Below are positions 29,542 to 38,053 of a DNA stretch of 64,000 bases, in pieces. The notes beneath the pieces are model-generated. The model was not told the DNA's origin and did no database searches. It worked only from the letters and a program-made list of their open reading frames with translations. Origin of the DNA: an uncultured Caulobacterales bacterium (GTDB taxonomy: Bacteria > Pseudomonadota > Alphaproteobacteria > Caulobacterales > Maricaulaceae). Within the stretch, counting starts at the first letter, position 1, and every line of letters begins with the position of its first letter. Position numbers and translations under genes: made by a program. The stretch covers positions 1 through 64,000 of the forward strand of contig CALFVT010000015.1 in the NCBI GenBank assembly GCA_937928165.1. Direction: 5' to 3'.

Positions 29542-29979
29542 CTATTGAGAAATCGGATCCGTCACCAAACCAAGATTAGAGAATCCAGCCGCATTGACCC
29601 GCGCCATGACTTTGATGACTGCGCCGTAATCGCTATCTTCATCCGCGCGCAGATATATACGCTCATTATAGCCATTTGTCGAAATCGCTTCAAGGCGCGG
29701 CGCAAGAGCGTCCAGCTCTATTTCCGTATCTTGGATATAGATCAAGCCCTCTGCACTGACGGTAATCGTGATTGGTTCTTGCTCCGAAGGGAGAGATTTC
29801 GCGTCCGTCTTCGGTAGTTCTACGGGTACGCCGACAGATAATAAAGGCGCAGCCACCATAAAAACAATCAAAAGCACAAGCATGACATCAACCAAGGGGG
29901 TGACGTTAATTTCAGCGTTCAACCGCCTCCGACGACGCCCCCTGCCCTGGCGCGATTGGTGAGAGACCGATCCGGCCAT
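29542..29979 (-). CDS. tolR: Tol biopolymer transport protein TolR
   Basis: An ExbD/TolR proton-channel subunit. One transmembrane helix (PLVDVMLVLLIVFMVAAPLL) contains the essential aspartate in TPLVDVMLVLL, and a periplasmic domain follows (VSAEGLIYIQDTEIELDAL, IYLRADEDSDYGAVIKVM). 145 residues, usual size. Only 2 bases separate it from tolQ upstream. Confidence 0.97.
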   Translation of the reverse strand: MAGSVSHQSRQGRGRRRRRLNAEINVTPLVDVMLVLLIVFMVAAPLLSVGVPVELPKTDAKSLPSEQEPITITVSAEGLIYIQDTEIELDALAPRLEAISTNGYNERIYLRADEDSDYGAVIKVMARVNAAGFSNLGLVTDPISQ

Positions 29980-29981
29980 GA

Positions 29982-30713
29982 CTAAGCGTCCTTACCAATT
30001 TTACGTGATAATATCGCAGATAGCTCATCCGCATAGCCTTCAAGGCGCGCCGCATAGCGGTCAATCTCGGAAGAAAATAAGTTATAGAATATCAAGGCCG
30101 GTATCGCTGCAATTAAGCCCAAAGCTGTAGCAAAAAGCGCTTCGGCAATGCCCGGCGCAACAACGGCTAAATTTGTATTTTGCGAGGCGGCAATGGCCCG
30201 AAAGGCGTTCATAATCCCCCAAACGGTGCCGAAAAGACCGATAAACACAGAGGCACTGGCGATAATAGACAGACCCGTCATACCACTCTCGCCCCGCGCA
30301 ATTTCACGGTTTATCACAAGGGTCATCACTTTATCTATGCGGCCTTGTGTGCCTAAAATCGCACCATTATTTTGGCCGCCCTTTTGGCTTTGTTCATATT
30401 CACGCATAGCCGCAGAAAACACCCGCGCCATCGGGTCTTGGGGCTTTTGGCCGAGCCCTGCGTTAAGCTCATCTAATGTGCGTCCTGACCAAAATGTTTC
30501 TTCGAAGTCTTTGGCGCGCCGTTTTAATGCAAAAAAATAAAAAAACTTATTTGCCGCAATCACCCATGATATAAATGAGGCGATCATAAGGATAATCATA
30601 ACCCCTTTTACAACCCAGCCCGCTTTGGCAAAAAGGGCCAGAAAAGAAAACTCTCCGCTAACAACTGGGTCCAAATTCCCAGCTTGTGCGATCAATGTCA
30701 TCATCAGGCTCAT
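29982..30713 (-). CDS. tolQ: Tol-Pal channel protein TolQ
   Basis: An ExbB/TolQ/MotA-family inner-membrane protein that forms the proton channel with TolR. Three helices are visible (GWVVKGVMIILMIASFISWVI, LSIIASASVFIGLFGTVWGI, GIAEALFATALGLIAAIPAL) with the conserved GLFGTVWGIMNAF and ATALGL motifs. 243 residues. In most relatives ybgC lies immediately upstream; here 2.8 kb of other genes separate them. Confidence 0.97.
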   Translation of the reverse strand: MSLMMTLIAQAGNLDPVVSGEFSFLALFAKAGWVVKGVMIILMIASFISWVIAANKFFYFFALKRRAKDFEETFWSGRTLDELNAGLGQKPQDPMARVFSAAMREYEQSQKGGQNNGAILGTQGRIDKVMTLVINREIARGESGMTGLSIIASASVFIGLFGTVWGIMNAFRAIAASQNTNLAVVAPGIAEALFATALGLIAAIPALIFYNLFSSEIDRYAARLEGYADELSAILSRKIGKDA

Positions 30714-30947
30714 TATATAGCTCTCATCTTAAGTCATCATGTAATTATACGGATTACACGGGTTCGCGCGTAAGTCAAAGCCATAGCCCGCCCTTTTTAT
30801 TAAGATCGCGTAAGGCAGATGCGCCCCCAATAAGGTAAAATTTCGGCGCGTGTTATTTCTAACTGTTTTGTCATAATATTCTACAGTTTTGGACATATTT
30901 TAGCCGCGAAACATGTTATAATGAGATTCATGAAAAAAGAGGGTTCT

Positions 30948-31307
30948 ATGACATATCATAAATCACTACCGCTTATCTTTACCTTAGCCTCATTATCGGC
31001 CTGCCAAACTGTAGAGCAAGCGCCCGTTAAACTCGTTAACGTTGAGCCGACTGTAATAAAAACTTGCACAGAGATTTCTGCACTCACGCGGGTTGAAATT
31101 CCGGCTGAAACTGAAACATTCTACGCCATTACAGAAATTGAAAACCCAGGCTATGAGCCGATACAACGCAAAGAAACGCAAGTGCGCGTTATCAAAGAAG
31201 CCGAGACAATCTTTGTCAATAGTGAAGGCCGAGAAGTTACGGATATTTGCGAAACAGAAATTGACCCCAATGCCGCAACTCAGCTTGGACGCACCCCCGG
31301 CACATAA
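30948..31307 (+). CDS. Small lipoprotein with giant-repeat-like motifs
   Basis: The ATG at 30948 follows GAGGG and begins a signal peptide with lipobox LSAC. The mature chain of about 100 residues carries TRVEIPAETETFYAITEIE and IQRKETQVRVIKEAET, which echo the IPA-x-YET-x-TE and VVVQEAST units of the giant protein at 55551, and cysteines sit at both ends of this stretch. This resemblance is weak and made by eye. No function is known. A terminator at 31381-31413 serves this strand. Confidence 0.65.
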   Translation: MTYHKSLPLIFTLASLSACQTVEQAPVKLVNVEPTVIKTCTEISALTRVEIPAETETFYAITEIENPGYEPIQRKETQVRVIKEAETIFVNSEGREVTDICETEIDPNAATQLGRTPGT

Positions 31308-31308
31308 C

Positions 31309-31677
31309 CTAGAGTTCGCTTGGGACATAGCCTCTGGGGTAGGGCGTGCCAAAGCGCTTGGAGTAATAAACACCGATATCACGGGCATTATTGATGAAAT
31401 AATGCCCGTTTTTACGCATAATACCGCAGCCCTTATAACGGGGGCTGTCGCCGCTGAGTATCAAGGTCGGGCAGTTTTGGTTTTTATCCCCAAGGGCCTC
31501 CGCAATGTCCACACGCGGTTTGGCAATGGCTTGATAGGTAATGTCTACACTCTCTTTGATAGCTGGAAAATAAGATAACAGCCCCCATAGCTCGGCGCAT
31601 TCCGGGCAATATTCACGGCGGTCATTATCTTCAAAACCCGGCGCGAGGAGGAAAACTTTGTCTTTCTGTCCTGTCAT
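31309..31677 (-). CDS. DUF3088 family protein
   Basis: The opening KDKVFLLAPGFEDNDRREYC and the pair CPECAELWGLLSYFP, with QNCPTLILSGDSP, match the DUF3088 pattern, a thioredoxin-like small cytoplasmic family. The CPEC motif could be redox-active or bind metal, by analogy only. The ATG at 31677 follows AGAGG; an open frame extends further upstream without support. It is convergent with, and 1 base from, the preceding lipoprotein gene. Confidence 0.75.
   Translation of the reverse strand: MTGQKDKVFLLAPGFEDNDRREYCPECAELWGLLSYFPAIKESVDITYQAIAKPRVDIAEALGDKNQNCPTLILSGDSPRYKGCGIMRKNGHYFINNARDIGVYYSKRFGTPYPRGYVPSEL
31381..31413 (+). terminator. Terminator embedded in the convergent DUF3088 gene
   Basis: ACGGGCATTAT-TGATGAA-ATAATGCCCGT followed by TTTTT: a perfect 11-base stem with a T-run on the plus strand, 74 bases past the lipoprotein stop. 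It lies wholly inside the coding sequence of the opposite-strand gene, so the same bases code for protein and terminate the neighbour. Confidence 0.8.
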
Positions 31678-31758
31678 TTTCAGCCTCTTAATGATGTCCT
31701 TTGTTACCATTATGCCCGAAAGCTTGACAATATAAAGACCCAATCATAGATTTTACGC

Positions 31759-32073
31759 ATGCAAATAAAAGACATAGCTTACCGAGGGGTAATCCGCCTA
31801 ATTTTCTTCATAGACGTCACGATTGCCAGTATAGCGCTCCCCTTAGCCGCGCTACTTTATTTTATTAACCCTGAGAGCCCTACGCTCAATACGAAATTCA
31901 CTCTATTCATTTTCACAGTCGAGCTTGGCTCTATAACAGCACTTCTCGCCGCCTTGCCTGTTATAATCGCCCTATATGTTTTAAGTGTGTTTATTAAAGC
32001 TGCCGTACTCTACTGGACGGCACAAAATACGAGGATTGGCCAGATCAATATTGGCCGCCTGCCTCTTGGTTAA
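31759..32073 (+). CDS. Small three-helix membrane protein
   Basis: 104 residues, almost all hydrophobic, with helices at LIFFIDVTIASIALPLAALLYF, LFIFTVELGSITALLAALPVII and ALYVLSVFIKAAVLYW. No family recognised. No strong Shine-Dalgarno, so the start is less certain. It ends 3 bases before the convergent gene at 32077. Part of the extra block between tolQ and ybgC. Confidence 0.55.
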   Translation: MQIKDIAYRGVIRLIFFIDVTIASIALPLAALLYFINPESPTLNTKFTLFIFTVELGSITALLAALPVIIALYVLSVFIKAAVLYWTAQNTRIGQINIGRLPLG

Positions 32074-32076
32074 CTT

Positions 32077-32607
32077 TTAAAAATAAACTTCAAGCACTTT
32101 ATCAAGGCGTCGGCGCACGAGGGCTGTGAGTTTTTGCAGGCCATAGTGATCCAGCACCGCGCGGAAAATACCGTCGCGGCCAATCAACTCATCTTGGGAG
32201 CGAATTTCAAGCACAAGAGCCGCGAGTTCGCTCATCGGGATTTCAGCGAAACTTCGGTTACCTAAATCCCGAACGGTGACAGGGTCTTGATCTGGCAAGC
32301 GCATAATCCAGCCCACACTGTCATCCTCCCCTTTCAACTCGCTATCATCCTCGCGCTCGATAAGGACTTGCCCCGCATCAATTCCCTTTTTCAAGGCATG
32401 TTCAAATCTGCGGCGCATCGGGGCTGTAATTTTCAAAAGCCCGCTAGCTTTACCATAGGTTTGAAATAATGATAAAGCTTGCATCGGACCTTCGAATTTT
32501 AAAACTTCCATCATACCGTGCATAAATTGCGCCTGAGTAGCGCGGCGCGGGTCAGCCGTTGACCGTTCAGGCCACGGCGTAAAAAGCGAATGGGTCAGCT
32601 TGCTCAT
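32077..32607 (-). CDS. DUF3320-like winged-helix protein
   Basis: 176 soluble residues. The pattern (FMHGMMEVLKFEGPMQALSL, RRRFEHALKKGIDAGQVLI, IMRLPDQDPVTVRDLG, IPMSELAALVLEI, RDGIFRAVLDHYGLQKLT) resembles the DUF3320 domain that ends certain superfamily I helicases. Here it stands alone without a helicase. A nucleic-acid-linked role is possible, but I have only pattern similarity. Single gene in the tolQ-ybgC insertion. Confidence 0.55.
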   Translation of the reverse strand: MSKLTHSLFTPWPERSTADPRRATQAQFMHGMMEVLKFEGPMQALSLFQTYGKASGLLKITAPMRRRFEHALKKGIDAGQVLIEREDDSELKGEDDSVGWIMRLPDQDPVTVRDLGNRSFAEIPMSELAALVLEIRSQDELIGRDGIFRAVLDHYGLQKLTALVRRRLDKVLEVYF

Positions 32608-32776
32608 AAAATATACACTTCCTCAAATACGAAACGGCCGTAAAGCCGTTATGAGCTTTTACGCTGAATTCTTAACAGAATTTCATTAAAGCCGAAACCA
32701 CTGCGTAAAATCAAGAAAAACATTAAGTAAATCAACATAGATTTTTAAAACGAGACACCGGAAGATAGCTAATTTT

Positions 32777-33148
32777 TCAAAATGAATAGGCCATAAAAGA
32801 TATCATAGCCGGTAGCCACAAAACTAAACCCAAGCAAAATAGCCCTAAAACACGATATCTTTGACTGGATTCGTAATAACGCCATTTACTGACATAAACA
32901 CAAAAACAAATAAGAGCTGGAAGAAACATAATGAAAACGAATGAAAAGCCAAATTTCGCAGCATCAAATGCAAAATCAAATCCGGCACGTCCGTCATGAT
33001 AATAGCTCGCGTCAGGAAAAGGTAGCAACCGATATTTAAACCGTGAAACAATCGCCGCTAACATTACCGAAAATTCTGCTAAAACAAAGACAAGAAAGAA
33101 TATCTCAGAGATGATAGACCTACGCATTATATTCTGCTCATGCGTCAC
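32777..33148 (-). CDS. Three-helix membrane protein
   Basis: About 123 residues with hydrophobic segments IFFLVFVLAEFSVMLAAIV, FGFSFVFIMFLPALICFCVYV and VLGLFCLGLVLWLPAMISFM. The GTG start shares a base with the TAG stop of the gene before it (TAGTG), so it is coupled; an ATG 7 codons further in is the alternative. AT-rich compared with ruvB. No family recognised. Confidence 0.6.
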   Translation of the reverse strand: MTHEQNIMRRSIISEIFFLVFVLAEFSVMLAAIVSRFKYRLLPFPDASYYHDGRAGFDFAFDAAKFGFSFVFIMFLPALICFCVYVSKWRYYESSQRYRVLGLFCLGLVLWLPAMISFMAYSF

Positions 33149-33501
33149 TACTGATTCAAGAAGAAATGATTGACAGATAAAATCATTAAACCCAAACTAT
33201 AAAGAACCGCCAAAATTAAAATAACTATCATAATAAATTTAGGCGCCATAAATTTAGACCCGGGGGGTCTGTAAAGCACACATAAATAAGCAAGCCCGAC
33301 ACCCACTATCCCTATAAAAGCACTAAATATATATAAATTGGATTCGAAAATGGACACATTTAACGCCCGAATAGAGCTTTGCGTATCTCCCGCTTGTTCG
33401 CGCAAAATATCAACATGGCGGCGGACAAGGTAAAGCTGCGAGAGTCCAAACAGACCTGCCGCTAAAGCTGCCACTGCCCCGCCGTATAAGACTCGCTTCA
33501 T
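33148..33501 (-). CDS. Three-helix membrane protein following ybgC
   Basis: Start set at the ATG that overlaps the ybgC stop (ATGA). About 117 residues: helix 1 VLYGGAVAALAAGLFGL, a predicted periplasmic loop (RRHVDILREQAGDTQSS), helix 2 LYIFSAFIGIVGVGLAYLCVL, and helix 3 FIMIVILILAVLYSLGLMIL. No family recognised. It is translated with ybgC and the next gene and belongs to the ruv-ybgC operon. Confidence 0.65.
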   Translation of the reverse strand: MKRVLYGGAVAALAAGLFGLSQLYLVRRHVDILREQAGDTQSSIRALNVSIFESNLYIFSAFIGIVGVGLAYLCVLYRPPGSKFMAPKFIMIVILILAVLYSLGLMILSVNHFFLNQ

Positions 33502-33998
33502 GTCTCTTCCAAATAAGGCGCTATTTTCTCTATCATCCATTTCGGCGGACGTTTCGGGCGGCCTTGGCGGGTGATGGAGGCGGCTTCGGAATGGGCGGTC
33601 ACCAAAAGCTCATCCCCGCGATAACACGCTTGGCTCACCCAAAGCCGCGCCCCTTTAAACCGGTCATAAGTTGTTTGCACCACAAGCCCGTCGTCAATAC
33701 GGGCGGGGCGTTTGTAATCCAGTTCTACCTTACGAATCGCAAAGGCCATTTGATCCTCTCCGTCCCAAAGCTTTGAATGTTCAAAACCGATGAGACGAAA
33801 ATAGCTCGACCGCGCCCGTTCAAAAAACCGCAAGTAATTGGCGTAATAAACAATGCCGCTAAAATCTGTGTCTTCGTAAAATACCCGCAGTGGGTAATGA
33901 TGCACGCGGCCTTCAAACCAGCCCATTGTCGGGGCTTGCGGCCCGCTTGGTGCAGCATGGCCTGTCCCAAGATCATCTGTCACAGCATCATCTGTCAT
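33498..33998 (-). CDS. ybgC: Acyl-CoA thioesterase YbgC
   Basis: A hot-dog-fold 4-hydroxybenzoyl-CoA thioesterase-type enzyme commonly linked to Tol-Pal. The signature [25 protein letters not shown] contains the catalytic aspartate, and [19 protein letters not shown] follows. The start overlaps the ruvB stop (ATGA). An N-terminal extension of about 30 residues precedes the domain. Physically it belongs to the ruv operon here rather than to tolQ. Confidence 0.95.
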   Translation of the reverse strand: MTDDAVTDDLGTGHAAPSGPQAPTMGWFEGRVHHYPLRVFYEDTDFSGIVYYANYLRFFERARSSYFRLIGFEHSKLWDGEDQMAFAIRKVELDYKRPARIDDGLVVQTTYDRFKGARLWVSQACYRGDELLVTAHSEAASITRQGRPKRPPKWMIEKIAPYLEET

Positions 33999-35047
33999 GA
34001 GGCGTCCCCTTCAAATAAATCAGGCGCCAAGGGCTGTAGCGGGGCGTTCAGGCCTAAATGGGCAAAGGCCCGCGCCGTCGCCACTCGTCCGCGCGGGGTT
34101 CTTTGCAAAAACCCTTGCTGTATAAGGTAAGGCTCAATGACATCCTCAAGGGCGTCACGGGCTTCAGACAAAGCCGCCGCCAATGTATCCGCCCCCACTG
34201 GCCCGCCGGCGAACATTTCGCACAAGGCCGAGAGATAGCGCATATCTTGCTTATCAAGGCCTATATTATCAACCCCCAGGCGCTTTAAAGCTTTATCCGC
34301 CGCCTCTGCGTCAATGCGCAGAATACCGTCATGTTCCGTCAAATCGCGCACCCGCCGCAAGAGCCGTCCGGCCACACGGGGCGTGCCGCGAGAGCGCCGC
34401 GCAATTTCCCGTGCCCCGTCCGCGCTCATATCGAGGCCAAGCTTACCGCCGGCGCGAAGGACAATCTTCGTGAGCTCCGCTGCATCGTAAAATTCAAGGC
34501 GCACAGGAATACCAAAGCGGTCACGGAGCGGCGTTGCCAATAGCCCTGCCCGGGTTGTTGCCCCAATGAGGGTAAACGGCGCAAGATCTATTTTTATTGA
34601 CCGCGCCGCCGGGCCTTCACCAATGATTAAATCCAGCTCAAAATCCTCCATCGCCGGATAAAGCACTTCTTCGACAGAGGCATTCAGGCGGTGGATTTCA
34701 TCAATAAACAACACATCGCGCGGCTCCAGATTGGTCAGCAGCGCCGCCAAATCCCCTGCCTTGGAAATAATCGGGCCAGAGGTTGCGCGAAAGTTGACCC
34801 CAAGCTCACGGGAGACGATTTGCGATAGGGTGGTTTTCCCAAGCCCCGGCGGGCCAGAGAGCAAGAGATGATCTAGCGCCTCCCCGCGCCGCCGCGCCGC
34901 GCCGACATAGACCTTTAAATTTTCAAGCACGCTTTTCTGGCCAACAAAATCATCAAAACTAAGCGGGCGCAGGGCACGGTCACGGCTATCCCCATTTTGC
35001 GGGTCACCCATTTGGGTTTGCGGGGATATGATACGGTCATCGGTCAC
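33995..35047 (-). CDS. ruvB: Holliday junction helicase RuvB
   Basis: The hexameric AAA+ motor of branch migration. Walker [11 protein letters not shown], Walker [12 protein letters not shown], sensor GATTRAG and the arginine finger in PLRDRFG are intact, and the C-terminal winged helix ([18 protein letters not shown]) binds DNA. 350 residues, normal length. It is separated from ruvA by a phosphatase gene, which is unusual. Confidence 0.98.
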   Translation of the reverse strand: MTDDRIISPQTQMGDPQNGDSRDRALRPLSFDDFVGQKSVLENLKVYVGAARRRGEALDHLLLSGPPGLGKTTLSQIVSRELGVNFRATSGPIISKAGDLAALLTNLEPRDVLFIDEIHRLNASVEEVLYPAMEDFELDLIIGEGPAARSIKIDLAPFTLIGATTRAGLLATPLRDRFGIPVRLEFYDAAELTKIVLRAGGKLGLDMSADGAREIARRSRGTPRVAGRLLRRVRDLTEHDGILRIDAEAADKALKRLGVDNIGLDKQDMRYLSALCEMFAGGPVGADTLAAALSEARDALEDVIEPYLIQQGFLQRTPRGRVATARAFAHLGLNAPLQPLAPDLFEGDAS

Positions 35048-35073
35048 GATATATCTCGCTTATAGCCCAGCAC

Positions 35074-35514
35074 CTAGAAATCACCAAGATCGCATTGAAG
35101 GCATGTGATGTTATTCTCCCGCCACATATCGACGACTTGTTGACGGTCATCCACCGTAAAAGCAATATCAAGCCCTTCCGCAAGGAAGCTATCAAGAATC
35201 TCTTTTTTAATGATATGATCTGGGCGGTTATCTTTATCCGCGCGCATGGTCACGCGCTTAAAGGGAATCTCGTTCCACGTTAACCATGTTTCCGTCACCC
35301 TGCGGAACCGCTCATTTCGGCCCGTGACAATTTCGATATTATAAGCCCCGCTCTCCCATAATGTCTTATATAGCATCACAATAGGCGCATTGGGCGTGTC
35401 ATCCCCCATATGGGCATTAAACAACGTCCAATGGGGCGGGTCTTGGTCAAGATAAATACGGCGGTGCGCAATATCCGCAAGAGTGCCGTCAATATCGAAG
35501 ATAACCGTCTTCAC
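35074..35514 (-). CDS. T4-PNK-like 3'-phosphatase-domain HAD protein
   Basis: A 146-residue HAD phosphatase: motif I FDIDGTLAD, motif II in VTGRNERFR, DNRPDHIIKKEIL and VDDRQQVVDMW. The pattern, including MRADKDNRPD, matches the 3'-phosphatase domain of T4 polynucleotide kinase, which removes 3'-phosphates from nucleic-acid ends. No kinase domain is present. It lies 4 bases after ruvA and 26 bases before ruvB, so it is probably co-expressed with the Holliday-junction machinery. A role in cleaning DNA or RNA ends is inferred. Confidence 0.82.
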   Translation of the reverse strand: MKTVIFDIDGTLADIAHRRIYLDQDPPHWTLFNAHMGDDTPNAPIVMLYKTLWESGAYNIEIVTGRNERFRRVTETWLTWNEIPFKRVTMRADKDNRPDHIIKKEILDSFLAEGLDIAFTVDDRQQVVDMWRENNITCLQCDLGDF

Positions 35515-35518
35515 AGGC

Positions 35519-36157
35519 TTATGCGCTCAGCTCTTTGAGGGCGGCGCGGATAAGGTCATCCAGCGGCGGGTCATCAGGAAAGCCCTGATAAGCGCTCGCC
35601 ACAACCCGCAGCGCATCGGACTGCCCAATGCCGAGATTTTCAAGGGCGGAGACCGCATCATGACGTAGCTGCATATCGGATAAGCCTTCCGCCCGCACCG
35701 CCGCCGCATCGGGGTTTGATGAGGGAGCCGTAAAGACGGGCTGAAAGCCCCGCCCCGCTGGCGGCGGCTTGCCTGATAATTCGATCGCAATACGGCTTGC
35801 TGATTTCGGGCCGACCCCTTTGGCCCGCGCAAAGGCGGCTTTATCTTCAAGGCTCGCAGCGGATAAAATCTCGCCGGGGGTAAGGATATCCAAAATAGCC
35901 AACGCCGCTTTCGGCCCAACTCCTTGCACCGATTGGAGCCGCACAAACCACGCCCGTTCTTCTTCGGAATGAAACCCATAAAGCGTAATCGCCGTTTCAC
36001 GCACATGAGTTTCAACATGAAGGCAGATTACCTCCCCAACGCTAAGATTCCCAAGGGTGCGAGAGCCGCATTGCAATAGATAACCGACGCCGCCCACATC
36101 AATAATCGCCTCGCCCGTCCCCGCCATCAGGCAGGTTCCTGTTAACATACCTATCAT
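35519..36157 (-). CDS. ruvA: Holliday junction protein RuvA
   Basis: Tetrameric DNA-junction-binding protein that recruits RuvB. The N-terminal OB-fold (MIGMLTGTCL, GGVGYLLQC), tandem helix-hairpin-helix motifs (LQSVQGVGPKAALAILDIL, FARAKGVGPKSASRIAIEL) and a C-terminal RuvB-binding domain (RHDAVSALENLGIGQSDALR) are in order. 212 residues. The start overlaps the ruvC stop (ATGA). Confidence 0.97.
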   Translation of the reverse strand: MIGMLTGTCLMAGTGEAIIDVGGVGYLLQCGSRTLGNLSVGEVICLHVETHVRETAITLYGFHSEEERAWFVRLQSVQGVGPKAALAILDILTPGEILSAASLEDKAAFARAKGVGPKSASRIAIELSGKPPPAGRGFQPVFTAPSSNPDAAAVRAEGLSDMQLRHDAVSALENLGIGQSDALRVVASAYQGFPDDPPLDDLIRAALKELSA

Positions 36158-36684
36158 GCGAACCTCTTATATAATGTTCCCGCCGCACTAACCCTATGGG
36201 CGTGGCAAATGGCGATTGCGAGGGCGTCGGCGGCGTCCCCTGCCGTCACACCGCAGCCTGGCAGGAGTACATTCATCATATGGGCGACTTGGGCTTTATC
36301 GGCAGCGCCGGTTCCGACGACGGATTTCTTCACGGAGCGCGGTGAGTATTCGCCGACGCTCAGCCCCGCATGGGTCGCCGCCAAAATACAGGCCGCCCGC
36401 GCTTGGCCAAGTTTTAGCGCGCTTTGGGCATTGTCTTTCATAAAGGCCTCTTCAACCGCCACTGTCTCGGGTTCGCTCTGGGAGATAATATCCGATAGAT
36501 CAGAGAAGATAAAATGTAGCCGTTGCGGCAAGGGCTGTTTGGCGGGGGGCCGGATAACGCCGTGGGCGATATGGCGCATTTTATTGCCTTGCGATTCGAT
36601 CACCCCCCAGCCGCAGGCGACAAGTGAGGGGTCGATTCCCAAAATGCGTATAGGTTTAATCATAAAAGAACGATAAGCGAACAT
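36154..36684 (-). CDS. ruvC: Holliday junction resolvase RuvC
   Basis: An RNase-H-fold endonuclease that cleaves Holliday junctions. The first catalytic aspartate is in ILGIDPSLVACGWGVI, the glutamate in VAVEEAF, and the last acidic pair in AGDAADALAIAICHA. Start 36684 has a weak AGG just upstream; the alternative ATG at 36663 (MIKPIRILG) would fit family length slightly better. First gene of ruvC-ruvA-PNKP-ruvB-ybgC. yebC, its usual neighbour, is 3 kb away. Confidence 0.96.
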   Translation of the reverse strand: MFAYRSFMIKPIRILGIDPSLVACGWGVIESQGNKMRHIAHGVIRPPAKQPLPQRLHFIFSDLSDIISQSEPETVAVEEAFMKDNAQSALKLGQARAACILAATHAGLSVGEYSPRSVKKSVVGTGAADKAQVAHMMNVLLPGCGVTAGDAADALAIAICHAHRVSAAGTLYKRFA

Positions 36685-36834
36685 TGCCTATATGCCAAGG
36701 AAAAAGAAGTTAACAAAACCTTAGGAAATAGGATGAATAAACCCTTTCACAATTCTGCCGCATTCTTGTCTCTTTTTCGCCTCTCGCTCGCAGTATATCT
36801 CCCGCTAAATATATTCGTCACAAAGGGGAGAGAC

Positions 36835-37680
36835 ATGACTTTAATGCCAAAACCATTATTTTCAAAACTACTGTCACCACGTGCGCGGCGCATAAGGGGC
36901 GTCCTGATTAGAGGGTTTTTATATGCCCTTCCCTGCGCGGTTATATTGGCCTTGCTAGGGGGCTGTTCCACCACTCAGTTAACCTCCGGCGCAGCTTATA
37001 ATTCACGGCCCGTGCCTTTATCGCAATTTAAATCCATAGCCCCTCATGATTTAAATGCAGAGATTCGTGCAATAGCCGACATTGAACCTAATCTAGAATT
37101 CCCTGCTCGTATCGGCTTCGCCAAGATTGAACATAATAAATTACAGCCCGTTCCCCTTAAAGATTTGAATATATGGGAAGAGGCGCGGGATAGCCTACCC
37201 TTTGCCGCCGGAGCGTTTATCCCGCTCTCACCGCTGATTACCGCCAGCGTTTCAAAAGACCTTGAATCTAGGCCCCGTAATGCAAAAGATTTACTCGCCA
37301 ATATTCGCCGCGGCAGTGCTCGCCAACATCTTGACTATGTTTTAATTTACGACATCACACATTATAACGCCAAAACCCGCAATTTATTAAGTGCGGCGGA
37401 CATATCTATATTAGGTCTTTTCGCCCTACCAAGCCGCGACATTAAAGTCGAAACCAGCGCCTCTGCCATTCTCATGGACGTTCGCAGCGGCTATCCATAT
37501 GGAACAGCTAGCGCTTTTAAAGAGGCTGGGCGTATGTCGACGTCTTATCGGTCTGATTCGGCACAAAACACAATTAAAGCCCAAAATAGTTACGAGGCCA
37601 CCCGGCTTTTAGCCCAAGACGTAGCAGATATGTTCATTAAGCTTAATAGGATAAACAACCCAGCCTCATATGAAGAATAA
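36835..37680 (+). CDS. Lipoprotein, related to the 38054 protein
   Basis: The ATG at 36835 follows GGGGAGAG and begins a basic N-terminus, a hydrophobic run and the lipobox LLGGC. The mature protein (about 240 residues) carries FPARIGFAKIEHNKLQPVPL, a block YVLIYDITHYNAKTRNL and a later SASAILMDVRSGYPYGTASA. These align by eye with IAIARLDGGRLIPAPYSEL, FTLIYAVGPDADIDLFGHR and KARAILVNSFTGDVLGMVA of the next gene. Function unknown; a secreted stress-response pair is one possibility. It interrupts the usual yebC-ruvC neighbourhood. Confidence 0.68.
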   Translation: MTLMPKPLFSKLLSPRARRIRGVLIRGFLYALPCAVILALLGGCSTTQLTSGAAYNSRPVPLSQFKSIAPHDLNAEIRAIADIEPNLEFPARIGFAKIEHNKLQPVPLKDLNIWEEARDSLPFAAGAFIPLSPLITASVSKDLESRPRNAKDLLANIRRGSARQHLDYVLIYDITHYNAKTRNLLSAADISILGLFALPSRDIKVETSASAILMDVRSGYPYGTASAFKEAGRMSTSYRSDSAQNTIKAQNSYEATRLLAQDVADMFIKLNRINNPASYEE

Positions 37681-37734
37681 TAACGTAATGACCTCAAAAT
37701 TATCACAAATTAGTCAGTCTGCGTTACTAAATTA

Positions 37735-37885
37735 TCACGCGCAGTTTTATTGTATCTTGCGGCTTTAAATGAGATAAAAAGTGACCGCTTCGGCACTTCC
37801 CCCTTTGTGCCAGTGGTGTTCAACGATCCCTCTTCGTTGATTTCGGCGGTTCCCAGCCCCCTGGGAACCGCCATATTATTATTTC
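37735..37885 (+). ncRNA. Candidate anti-SD small RNA, unit 1
   Basis: Three consecutive hairpins with C-rich loops: GGCAC/GTGCC (37792-37811, loop TTCCCCCTTT), CAACGA/TCGTTG (37821-37839, loop TCCCTCT) and GGCGGTTCCCAG/CTGGGAACCGCC (37845-37872, loop CCCC) with an AT-rich tail. Upstream TATCACGCGCAGTTT matches the region ahead of unit 5. A TTGTAT-N17-GATAAA promoter-like pair precedes it. It is less regular than units 2-5, and transcription is not proven. Confidence 0.5.
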
Positions 37886-38053
37886 CAATTCAACAGTCAT
37901 CATTCGCCGCAGTTTTGCCCTATTTAATCGCGGCTTTCATAAATTTGCCGCATTGCCAAAACATTGCCATAAAGGTTTCTTATTCTTAGCAAACCCCCGC
38001 CCTACTCCTCTGTCAGAACATCATTATAAACAATGACCTCAGGAGATACCACA

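Noticed and set aside
37750-37989. 79-residue plus-strand open frame
   Set aside because: Lies over three strong hairpins of the small-RNA unit and has no ribosome binding site.
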